A stretch of 64,000 nt of DNA, taken from positions 62,001-126,000 of the forward strand of contig NC_084483.1 of the NCBI RefSeq assembly GCF_030035675.1, given 5' to 3'. This DNA comes from Rhineura floridana. Lineage: Eukaryota; Chordata; Lepidosauria; Squamata; Rhineuridae. This document shows, in pieces, positions 55,966 to 64,000 of this stretch. The stretch's first letter is position 1. Each line of letters begins with the position of its first letter. The notes under the pieces were generated by a model. The model searched no databases and had not been told where the DNA came from. It was given only the letters and a program-made list of their open reading frames with translations. The position numbers were made by a program, and so were the translations under genes.

Positions 55966-56099
55966 TCCCTTGTCTTTAATTCTGATATATTTGGCTATGG
56001 GTAAACTGTATGCAAAATCTAATTCCCTCTAATAGTGAATTTGGGCAACTGAGTGCCTATTAGTTTAGAAATGAAATGGGGCCACCTAAAATGAGAGTT

Positions 56100-56260
56100 G
56101 TTGTTGTTGTTATAATTAATTAATTAATTAAATTTATATCCCACCCTTCCTCCCAACAGAAGCCCAGGGCATCAGGAATGGTACATATTGAGGGAACACT
56201 CTAGGTACATCAAAGCTTACAAGTTTGTACATTAAGGGAAAAAACATTTTCAAAAAGACT
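56100..56260 (-). mobile_element. LINE 3' end
   Basis: TTGTTG and TTAA repeats, then ATATCCCACCCTTCCTCCC and AGAAGCCCAGGGC: an antisense L2 tail. Confidence 0.6.
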
Positions 56261-57745
56261 AAAAATCAGTCTGACAAGCACCTGCGTGATCCAAGTCTGT
56301 CAACTGAATCTTTTGCTGAGAGCAGTTGAAACACGGAACTTTTAAGATATTTGGGGGGGGGGCACAAAGGAAAATAGAGGGCAGGAAGGGAGAAAGGAAG
56401 GTGATCTGCTCAAGTACCTGACAGCTTATAGTGAGTATACTGGAAAGGTAGGGGGACACAGATAATGTGCTCTGAGGTTAACTCCCCCCCACCCAACACA
56501 CACTATACAAGGATGTTTCAGGAGGAAGGAAAAGATACTGCAAGGAGGAGATTGCAAACTACTATAATTTAGATTAACCACAGTTTAGCATTGCAACCTA
56601 ACCTTAAACTGTAGTTAATTTTACCTACATTTAATCAAAACTAGCCACCTTCGTAAATTTTAGTTTGATGTTGGCTTGCTTTCCCTAACCATAGTCAAGC
56701 CTTAACTGCAGTTTGTCTGTCTTCGAACATCACAACAAGTTGTGGTTATTTAAAAAAATGGAAGCAAACACTTCTGAGCTGGTTGTGGCACTGGAGGAGA
56801 AAGGACGTGGTGTGGGAGCCTAAGGCTCATTGCAGCTTGTCCTCATTTACTCTGGAATACCAAACTAGTCCATGTGTGGAAAGAAGTATAAAATATTTGT
56901 AAAGTAATGCCTTGCACAAAGAATTTACAGGCCTCTGCAGTGTGTCACTTTCATCTTGTTTGGTTTTTCCAAATGTTGTTGCTTCATATTTTCTTTAATG
57001 GGTAAAAAAGCCGTATATTTCATAGCAGTGCCTGACTCATCACTTCGAATTTCAGTTGATCTTGTTAAAACCTCAAAGATGCATATGTTTTAGGATGTGA
57101 GGGAAGTAGGATGGATGCTTATAAGTTGAATAAAAAATATTCCTAAAATAAAATTTTGAGAGAATAGAGATTTTCAGTATTTTAATATTGTCTTTGGTGC
57201 AATAATGAAATTGGAGTATTTATCGGTTAAAAAATTTCTAGACTACTTTTCATCATATTGATACCGGCAAGGCCGGCCCCCTTGCCAGTGAATGCGCAGG
57301 GTTGAGGGTTATTGCCTTCTCTTTCCCTCCATATCTACATAGAGTCCTTGTATGTCGAATGTTAGTTCACCTAAGCTATCAGGTTATCAATAGCAGTCAT
57401 CCGATGCAGGCGGAAAATAGAGGAGATACCACGCAAGAATTCTTGAGTCTTGGGAGGTACCAGACATTTTCTTTGGGAGTCAGACTTCAGATAGCAGAAC
57501 AGTCTTTATAATATATGCTTTTTACTCATATTTTGCATGCTACAACTAATAAAATGCATTCTAGGTGGCCTTAGCCATCATTGCAGAAACAGAAAAACAG
57601 GAATACATATCAGCATGAAAGTAGGTGCTGGGTATCCATTTAACATCAAAGTATAAGACTTTGAAGGCTCATCTTATTTAAAATAAGTTACAATAGATGA
57701 AGGACTGAGTTAAACTCTTAAATCATATTACAGAGCCAAAGTTAT
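56261..57745. other. Unassigned intronic sequence
   Basis: No recognised element. A short GC-rich hairpin (GGCAAGGCCGGCCCCCTTGCC, 57266-57286) stands out in AT-rich DNA. Confidence 0.3.
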
Positions 57746-57749
57746 AAAT

Positions 57750-58610
57750 GGAAATGGACTGCCTTCAAGTTGATCTTGACTTATGGCGACCCTATGAATA
57801 GGGATTTCATGGTAAGCCGTATTCAGAAGGGGTTTACCATTGCCTCCCTCTGAGGCTAGTCCTCCCAAGCTGGCTAGGGCCTGCTCAGCTTGCCCCAGCT
57901 GCACAAGCCAGCCCCTTCCTTGTCCTCAACTGCCAGCTGGGGGGCAACTGACCTCTTTGGGACTATGCAGCCTGCTCACAGCTGAGCCACTCACTGTGGG
58001 GGTGATCTTTAGCTGGCCCTTTACACCCAGGAGACACGAGCGGGCAGGGCCGCTCCAGGCATGCCGGAGCGTTTGGGCACCAGCCTGCCCTGGGCCCCTT
58101 CGCTCCTGATCCGTGGCAGGAGCGCAGATCGCAGGACAGGAGCTTCTGAGTCGCCCGCTATCCCCCCGCTTCACCTATCTTTCTCTGCTGTTTTTTGCGG
58201 CTGCGTGCAGTGCGCGCACAGAGTTGCCATCAATCAAGATGGTGGCTGAGGTTTTCGTAAAGGGCTGAAGCCTCTGCCGCCATCTTGGTTGATGGAACGC
58301 GCGTGCATTGCTGCCATCAACCAAGATGGCGGCAGAGGCTTCAGCCCCTTACAGAAACCTCGGCTGCCATCTTGATTGATAGCAACCCTGTAAGCACTGC
58401 AAAAAACAGCAGAGAGAAGGGTAGGTGAAGTGGGGGGATGGTGGGCGGCTCAGAAGCTCCTCCTGCTGTGGATCGTGGGAGCGGAGGGCCCCCTCAGGGG
58501 CCTCTGTAGCTCCAGGGGCCCTCAGGCCAGTGCCCCACCTGGCCGCCCTTTAGAACCGGCCCTGCGACTCTGGACTCCCAGCCAGGCTGTCCTCCCCACT
58601 GTGCTATACC
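57750..58610 (-). mobile_element. tRNA-derived SINE split by a palindromic MITE
   Basis: On the minus strand the head is at 58610 (GGTATAGCACAGTGGGGAGG), and the BovB-like tail at 57758-57800 (GACTTATGGCGACCCTATG in plus). The body (57840-58044) is longer than in the SINE at 22529. A direct repeat ATGGAAAT at 57748 and 58611 may be its target duplication. The MITE at 58045-58564 interrupts the head region near the expected B box. Confidence 0.7.
58045..58564. mobile_element. 520-base palindromic MITE with YY1-type motifs
   Basis: CAGGGCCG at the left and CGGCCCTG at the right; the arms mirror one another over about 250 bases each: GCTTCACCTATCTTTCTCTG against AGAGAGAAGGGTAGGTGAAG, and GAAGCCTCTGCCGCCATC against GATGGCGGCAGAGGCTTC. 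The centre is ACGCGCGTGCATTGC (about 58297-58311). CCAAGATGGCGGC (58321-58333) and its mirror (58276-58288) match the YY1 consensus, and related CAAGATGG sites lie further out. The TIR looks hAT-like, but the target duplication is unclear. Confidence 0.75.
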
Positions 58611-59175
58611 ATGGAAATACATGTCATGATACATTACCCATCAGATGTCATGGATGGAATAGGTGGATGGTTCTGCTTTCTTCGCCACCCACTCCAAAAG
58701 AGCTAAGGGGTCATTAGTGCTATAAAACCTGGGCTTTTATATACTTGCTTATCTGAGGGAAGTCATATTCCTAGTGCTTTACCAATTGCTGCCTTTTCCT
58801 TGCCATCTCTTCATGTCTTCTGCTAGAGACGGCAAGTATGACCAGTATCATCAACTAGTTGGCTTAACATTACCACATAAGGAACTTCCTCTTAAACAGC
58901 AGGAGCGTTGGCTGACTGCCTAGACATCTTATCTTAAACTTTATGTCAACATTCTCATGCAAAACACTACTTTGTTCAGAAGGGAGGGCAAAGCCCATTT
59001 TCAAAAGAGAGCATGTTTCCTCTATGCCACTTATGTAGTATTAAGCTATATTTTATTATTTATTTATTTATTTATAGAATTTATTAGTCGCCCATCTGGC
59101 TGGCTGTCCAGCCACTCTGGGCGACATACAAGATAGGCATACAATACCTAGACATTAAAAATCTAAAAACAATGA

Positions 59176-61168
59176 CTTCCGGGAAGGGTGACTTAGCCTG
59201 TGCCTGCTTTTGAGACGGGCTCCTGCCTCAAAAGAAGCTTATTCAGATATATCAGTCAGTTTTTTCTTTTTTTTTTGACTGATTAAACTTCTCCCGGGTA
59301 GGGAGAAACGAAGAGATTAACCTCAAAGCCTATTTTTGTTGGGACGACCAGATCTCATTAATTTATGGGACGAGGTCCAGCCGACGAAGGTGGGACGGAT
59401 TTTCAACAGCAAGCTCTATCTGTTAAAGCGAACGTTCATCTTATCTTCTAAGAGAGAACGCACTAACAGGCAAGCACCCTTCTTTCTATATTTTTCTTTT
59501 ACTTGACTTAAATTGTTGCTGTTTAAAAGAGATTTGCCAGATTGATCAGTTTTTGACATCTCACTGGGGAGCCATAACTTCTCTCTGCTACGCACTAATT
59601 AATAGCTTATCTCTGTTTTTGTTGCAAAAAGCTGTCCTGGATTTGCATTCTAAAGATATACACAGAAGAGGGATTTCTATTCCAGATTTTTATTTTGAAA
59701 AATATTATACTGTTTTGAGACTACTCTCTTTTTGGTCTATTTTATTTTGACGAATCTGTTTCTTGACGATTGCCATTAATTGTTTCGATCCTGGGAACTG
59801 CATTTTGTTTACTTAACTATTGGAGAGATAAGGCAGGCTGCTCTGTTTATACTGTGATGTCACCAAGTTTGGAGTATTAACCCAATTGTTGCTGAAATAA
59901 GAAGTGGTTTTCCTATATTTTTCTTTTAAAATGGCAATTAAGAAAGTGGCTGAAAATCTGGAAATAACTATGTTTCAGAAAATAATGGATGAGATTGAGA
60001 TAACGAAAATTGAATTGAGTAAAATGAAGCAGGAGATTAAAGATATAAGGGTCCCTGTGAGAGAGGTGACCCTGGAAGGGGTCCCTGTGAGAGAGGAGAC
60101 CCCGGAGATTGGAACAGGGGTCCCTGTGAGAGAGGAGACCCTGGAGACTGGAATAGGGGTCCCTGTGAGAGAGGAGATCCCGGAGATTGGAACCAATGTG
60201 GAACAGGAACAAGATTTGGAGTCTATGGACTTTAGAAATAAAATCTATTGTTTGGAACTCAATGTTATCTCTGAAGAAATTAATGAAGATTCTAGAGATA
60301 AAGTTATCAATGGCATGGATAATCTTCTGGACTGGAATGATGTGATGGAGCCCAATATAGAGAAAATCTATGGAATTAACTGCAGCCATGTGACAATGGA
60401 AAAACTTTTAAGAGATGACCCAGTGTATTTTGAAAAAAAGAACAGAGATATGATTTTACAGCAGTATTTCAGCAACCTATTCAGAATGGATGGCAAGAAA
60501 ATATTTGGGATAGAGGTAATTCCCATCAGACTCTTACTATATGACTATGGCTTTGACAGCAAGATTATTATGGAATACTGATAATGGAAGATTGGATATT
60601 GAAATTACTGGACTTAACAAGACTACTGAAGATGGAAGATGGAAAATGGAACTAATAGAGATAATAGAACAATGGCTACTGAAATTATTGAACCTAACAG
60701 ATTCTGATGTGATGGATTAATTGAAATGTTTATTTTGACTATGGTTATGACAATAAGATTATCATAATTAGTAATGAGATGGATTAATCGATATGCTTAT
60801 CTGGAAAAAAAAATTGATAGATATATTTCTTAAAGAATTGAAACCTCTCTTTGACTTTTTGTGGAAAGAATAAAGTAATGTTTATGAGATTTGATGATTA
60901 AGTAAGATAACTACTGGAGGAAAGTGATTTTATAATATGACTTAAGAGACAGGATTGTTATATATTATAGACTTATAACTGATTTGATCTTTGACAAATG
61001 GGAAGTCAATATTTTACTCTTTATTTTTTATTTTTGTTTTTTTTTCTTTCTTTCTTTTTTTCTTTTTGTTTAACTATTTTTGATTTTGTTTTTTGTCTTT
61101 GAATGTTTTATGATTTTGTCTTGTATGTTTTATGAAAATCTGAATAAAAATTATTGGAAAAAAAAAAA
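59176..61168 (+). mobile_element. ORF1-only L1 derivative (HAL1-like), copy 2
   Basis: Flanked by AATCTAAAAACAATGA (about 59160-59175 and 61169-61184). It starts CTTCCGGGAAGGGTGACTTA, has a 755-base 5' leader, one ORF (59931-60581), a 3' UTR of about 580 bases with a T-rich stretch (61020-61070), AATAAAAATTATTGG and poly(A). The same structure as copy 1 on the other strand. It is younger than the L2-derived insertion it sits in. Confidence 0.88.
59931..60581 (+). CDS. L1 ORF1p-like protein with in-frame linker repeat
   Basis: 216 residues from MAIKKVAENLE. It has an N-terminal coiled coil (about residues 1-40), then a four-unit repeat (about residues 40-89) whose unit GVPVREETPEIGT is encoded by 39 bases, with repeats at 60051, 60081, 60120 and 60159 (the first unit is 30 bases), then the RRM-like domain (YCLELNVISEE, DKVINGMDNLL, IEKIYGINCSHVTMEKL) to the end (SKIIMEY). 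Copy 1 has just one such unit (GDPVREENEI), so the linker has grown by whole in-frame units. It lacks the L1 ORF1p C-terminal domain. Presumably an RNA-binding protein that packages its own RNA for a helper L1 (inference). Confidence 0.8.
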   Translation: MAIKKVAENLEITMFQKIMDEIEITKIELSKMKQEIKDIRVPVREVTLEGVPVREETPEIGTGVPVREETLETGIGVPVREEIPEIGTNVEQEQDLESMDFRNKIYCLELNVISEEINEDSRDKVINGMDNLLDWNDVMEPNIEKIYGINCSHVTMEKLLRDDPVYFEKKNRDMILQQYFSNLFRMDGKKIFGIEVIPIRLLLYDYGFDSKIIMEY

Positions 61169-61559
61169 AATCTAAAAACAATGAGGATAAAATCTAGCCC
61201 ACCCCAAAAGCCTGCCTGAAGAGCCAGGTCTTCAAGGTCCGGCAGAAACTCAGTATAGAGGGGGCATGACGGAGATCATTTGGGAGGGAGTTCCACAGGG
61301 TGGGGGCCACAATTGAAAAAGCCCTCATTGTTTTTAGATTTTTAATGTCTAATGTATTTGTATGTCTATTTTGTACGTTGCCCAGAGTGGCTGGATAACC
61401 AGCCAGATGGGCGACTAATAAAATCAATCAATCAATTAAGCTATAAGTTAAACCATTATAAGCAAATATAAGCAAATGCAAACAATTTCAGCACACTTTA
61501 TGCATATTTCAAGCCAATATCTGGGCTGGCCCATACGGTCGTCTCAGGGCAGGTTGCAG

Positions 61560-61655
61560 TCGATCACAACACATAAAACAATGCAAGGAAGTTTTTGGGC
61601 TGTGGGCGGTACATAAATCGAATTAAATAAATAAATAAATAAATAGTACCTCACT
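61560..61655 (+). mobile_element. Short L2 3' end
   Basis: GGGCTGTGGGCGGTACATAA followed by AAATAAATAAATAAATA. Confidence 0.5.
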
Positions 61656-62445
61656 TAAAATACAGTATACAGGTCCCTTCTTCTGACAACATTCTGAAAT
61701 ATACATTACTACTATTCCTCCTGATGAAAGAGAAACTTCTGTATCTGATAAAGACATCCATTTGGTTTTTATGCCTGCCTGATCTCAGTGGGGAGACCAT
61801 TACACACCTAGTGTGCTGCTGCCAAGAAGACCCTATTCTGAGCTCTGACCAACCAGATTTTAGCTGGTGATGGTACAGCCAGCAGGGCCTCCCCAGAAGT
61901 CTAAGCAGGTAACTTCTAAACCAGGAGTGGTTAACACCCTAACTGGGAGCTCAGTCAAAAGCCCCAAACAATTTTTTTTGCACTAAGCCCATTTTGGCAA
62001 TGGCAAAAACAATAATAAAAAATAGACCTAACCCAACTTAGCTTCCTGATGGGGAAGCAAATTACCCCTTTGCTAGTTATCACCAGATTGATTATTTGTG
62101 TTGGAAGAGAACAATAACCCCACTCTTCAAATGCACAGATTAACTGTATATGTGCGCAAGAGTGTGGGGTGGACGCACCTACTTTGGCTGCCAACCATTG
62201 ATGGCATGTGATATCTGGAAGGTTGATCAAGGATTGGATACGATGTTTGGCCCAAAAAAGGCTAGCCACCCCATTCTAAATCATTTTAAAAGTCCCAAGT
62301 GGCAGTTTAAACCAGAATTTGCATAGACTTCAGTTCTTCTGATTAAATCTCCATATTTGTCTCATACTTTTCTTGTGTTGTGACTTGAATGCTGTAAACT
62401 AAAGGCGGTCTGACCTCTGTTTTTTCCGTATGTTTTATTAAATCC
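61656..62445. other. Unassigned intronic sequence
   Basis: Possible antisense LINE traces around 61740-61920 (AGTGGGGAGACCATTACAC, TGCTGCTGCCAAGAAG), otherwise nothing recognised. Confidence 0.3.
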
Positions 62446-62450
62446 TAGTA

Positions 62451-62946
62451 CAGTAATACCTCAGTTAAAGAATCCTCCAGGAAGAAGCTCCTTTTTAAAA
62501 GGTGAAACTGAGTAGCTTTGCTTTGCTATGGAAAAACTTTCAAGCTTATGCCTTTGCTTTAAGGTGAAACTGACTAGCTTGGGGCTTTTGCTTTGATATC
62601 AAAAAAAGGATAATCCTGTGCCTTTGCTTTGCTAGGGTGAAATTGAGAAGCCTGTGTGTTTGCTTTGCATTGAAGATACCTTTTGTTTTCACCCAGGACT
62701 GGGGAGGGAAGGTTCCGATAAGATTTAGAGGAGGAGAAGGAAGGAAGGAAGGTGGAAGGAGGGGGAGTGTGTAGGTACCAGATAGGCACCCTTTAAAGCC
62801 CCTGTTGAAGCTGCCCCTACCAGCTATGAGCAGGTGTAGGAACCTATCCCTATTCTTTCTATGTTATTCCTACCTCTGGTGCCAAAGTTTCTATTAAAGA
62901 AATAATGTCCAGGAACGCATCTACTTTGTTAACTGAGGTATTACTG
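62451..62946. mobile_element. Tigger/mariner-like MITE with internal repeats
   Basis: CAGTAATACCTCAGTTAA and TTAACTGAGGTATTACTG are perfect inverted ends, flanked by TA (62449-62450, 62947-62948). The left half holds about four degenerate units of GGTGAAACTGA...GCCTTTGCTTTGCTA, followed by a purine run (62725-62770). No transposase. Confidence 0.85.
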
Positions 62947-62948
62947 TA

Positions 62949-64000
62949 TCTCAAGCGTAGTTCATCTGGCTTTTAGCATGGCTAGCTACATAATTTATTT
63001 CTGATTGTGTAAAAAGGTTGATGATGCAGTAAAAGAGAATAAATTGTTCATTTAAATGACTTTTGATATTTAAAAAGTTCATTATCATAGTGAATAAGTG
63101 TCACCTTGCTTATGAACTTTTCCTGTACCTCAGCTGAAGTTGCTGGAATCACTGAGTTTACAAAGAAATGGCAGAAATATAAGGATTTTTTAAAAACCAA
63201 ATTGTATTTTCTCCCACAGTTAACTGAAGGGAGAAAGCATAAGTAAAACTCTGGCATGGTTTTTTTTAAAGGATATGTTTTCTTCTTTCCTTGTGATGCT
63301 TTCTTCAGGTGAGTGCCCCCAGAAGCAGAATAGGCGTTTGATGCCTTGGATGTCCTGTATACCTTTTGCAGAAAGATTGTTTCTGTGAAAGCATACTGTG
63401 TATGAAATAATTACTCTTCGGGGAGTAAGAATGCTGCAGTTAAACCTTTGTTTTAAAACACAGTAAAAGTTCAATTTGAAATATTTCAGTCTGTCAGAGA
63501 ACACCTCACTTTATATTGTTTCCACACCAACTCTGGTAGATTAATTTGTGTAACATTGCAGGTGGAAGCAGGGCCTTTACATAAGTTGCTCCAAGGCTAT
63601 GTTAGGACACATGGAGGCACAGAATTCTCCTTAATGGTTTATGGGAGGTGATGCAAGGCACATCCCTTCCATTTGACTTCCGTTTTGCAGGATAGGCTGT
63701 TGGTTCTTTTAACAAAATACTGTCTATTCTGTGTGTTTTAATAGTTATTGTAACTGTTTTGGTATGGAAAGCTGTCTCAGAAGTCTTTAAAGTTAATAAA
63801 TTGAAAATCATTGTAAATAGTCCAAGTTCATTAAACAGTCACTATTTTTTTGGAAAAAAGATTGTACTAGTTACTGTTCATTAATTGGAGTGTGTCTTGG
63901 AAGATGTTAAGGGTAGTTAGCAGGCATGAATTCTCAGTCTGTATAGGGTTTGGTCTTTACATGAAAGCAGTGCTGATGTGAGAGTATTTGTTTAAAACAC
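62949..64000. other. Unassigned intronic sequence
   Basis: AT-rich with no recognised repeat or convincing exon to the end of the window. Confidence 0.35.

Larger units (their letters stand above)
59041..61445. mobile_element. L2-derived insertion with two opposed 3' ends
   Basis: The perfect direct repeat TTAAGCTATA (59041-59050 and 61436-61445) encloses an antisense L2-like piece (59051-59175 plus 61185-61325, tail of TTTA units at the left) joined to a sense copy of its last 105 bases (61328-61435, tail of AATC units). The join is at GCCC|TCATTG. The HAL1-like element later inserted in it. C-terminal ORF2 residues are readable on the minus strand (RAFSIVAPTLWNSLPNDLRH). Confidence 0.75.

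Noticed and set aside
57840-58249. Frames of 60-90 codons in a GC-rich block
   Set aside because: Explained by a SINE body and a palindromic MITE; the GC content comes from the repeat, not from exons.
62500-62700. CRISPR-like regular repeats
   Set aside because: Units are degenerate with no uniform spacers, and lie inside a TA-flanked MITE in a vertebrate genome.

Overview
The window looks like nuclear DNA of a squamate reptile, most likely a lizard. This rests on the mix of repeats: a RTE-BovB LINE, tRNA-derived SINEs with BovB-like tails (Sauria-SINE type), several ages of L2 LINEs, CR1, L1, a Vingi-like LINE, a chromodomain Gypsy element, and many hAT- and Tigger-like DNA transposons. No bacterial, plasmid or viral gene organisation is present. 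No complete host protein gene is visible.

Layout: 1-4.1 kb is a decayed Vingi-like LINE broken by an ORF1-only L1 derivative (989-2910) and a dimeric SINE. 4.1-6.4 kb holds a MIR-like SINE split by a solo LTR, a hAT transposase fragment and a palindromic MITE. 6.5-9.5 kb is a 3 kb hAT-type element with a perfect 8-bp target duplication. 9.5-13.3 kb is a second hAT transposase fragment interrupted by a Tigger-like MITE, a young L2 with a long open frame, and an older L2. 15.4-21.3 kb is a fossil Gypsy chromovirus whose right LTR carries a young Vingi-like LINE. 21.4-27.4 kb has more hAT copies and SINEs. 28-33 kb is a decayed antisense L2 carrying a BED-zinc-finger hAT, then L1 and L2 fragments. 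33.5-39.3 kb is a nearly full-length L1 inserted in a MITE. 42-45.3 kb has a probable solo LTR, a large inverted repeat and a purine-rich tandem repeat. 45.5-47.5 kb is an internally deleted BovB.

At 50.98-51.61 kb there is a CpG-island promoter ending in a strong Kozak ATG that is itself followed at once by a splice donor (ATG|GTGAGG). This is a candidate first exon of a plus-strand host gene whose coding sequence lies mainly beyond the window. The rest, 51.6-64 kb, would be its first intron and holds further repeats, including a second ORF1-only L1 derivative (59176-61168).

The most notable system is the pair of about 1.9-2.0 kb retrotransposons at 989-2910 and 59176-61168. Both have intact target duplications, a poly(A) tail and one open frame encoding a coiled-coil plus RRM-like ORF1 protein, and neither has ORF2. 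They look like a reptilian counterpart of mammalian HAL1 (half-L1). Other findings are a SINE dimer inserted as one unit, an L2-derived insertion with two opposed 3' ends inside one target duplication, a palindromic MITE carrying YY1-type motifs, and many copies of a small GAATTC-centred palindromic repeat. All family names come from motif recognition by eye; no database search was possible.
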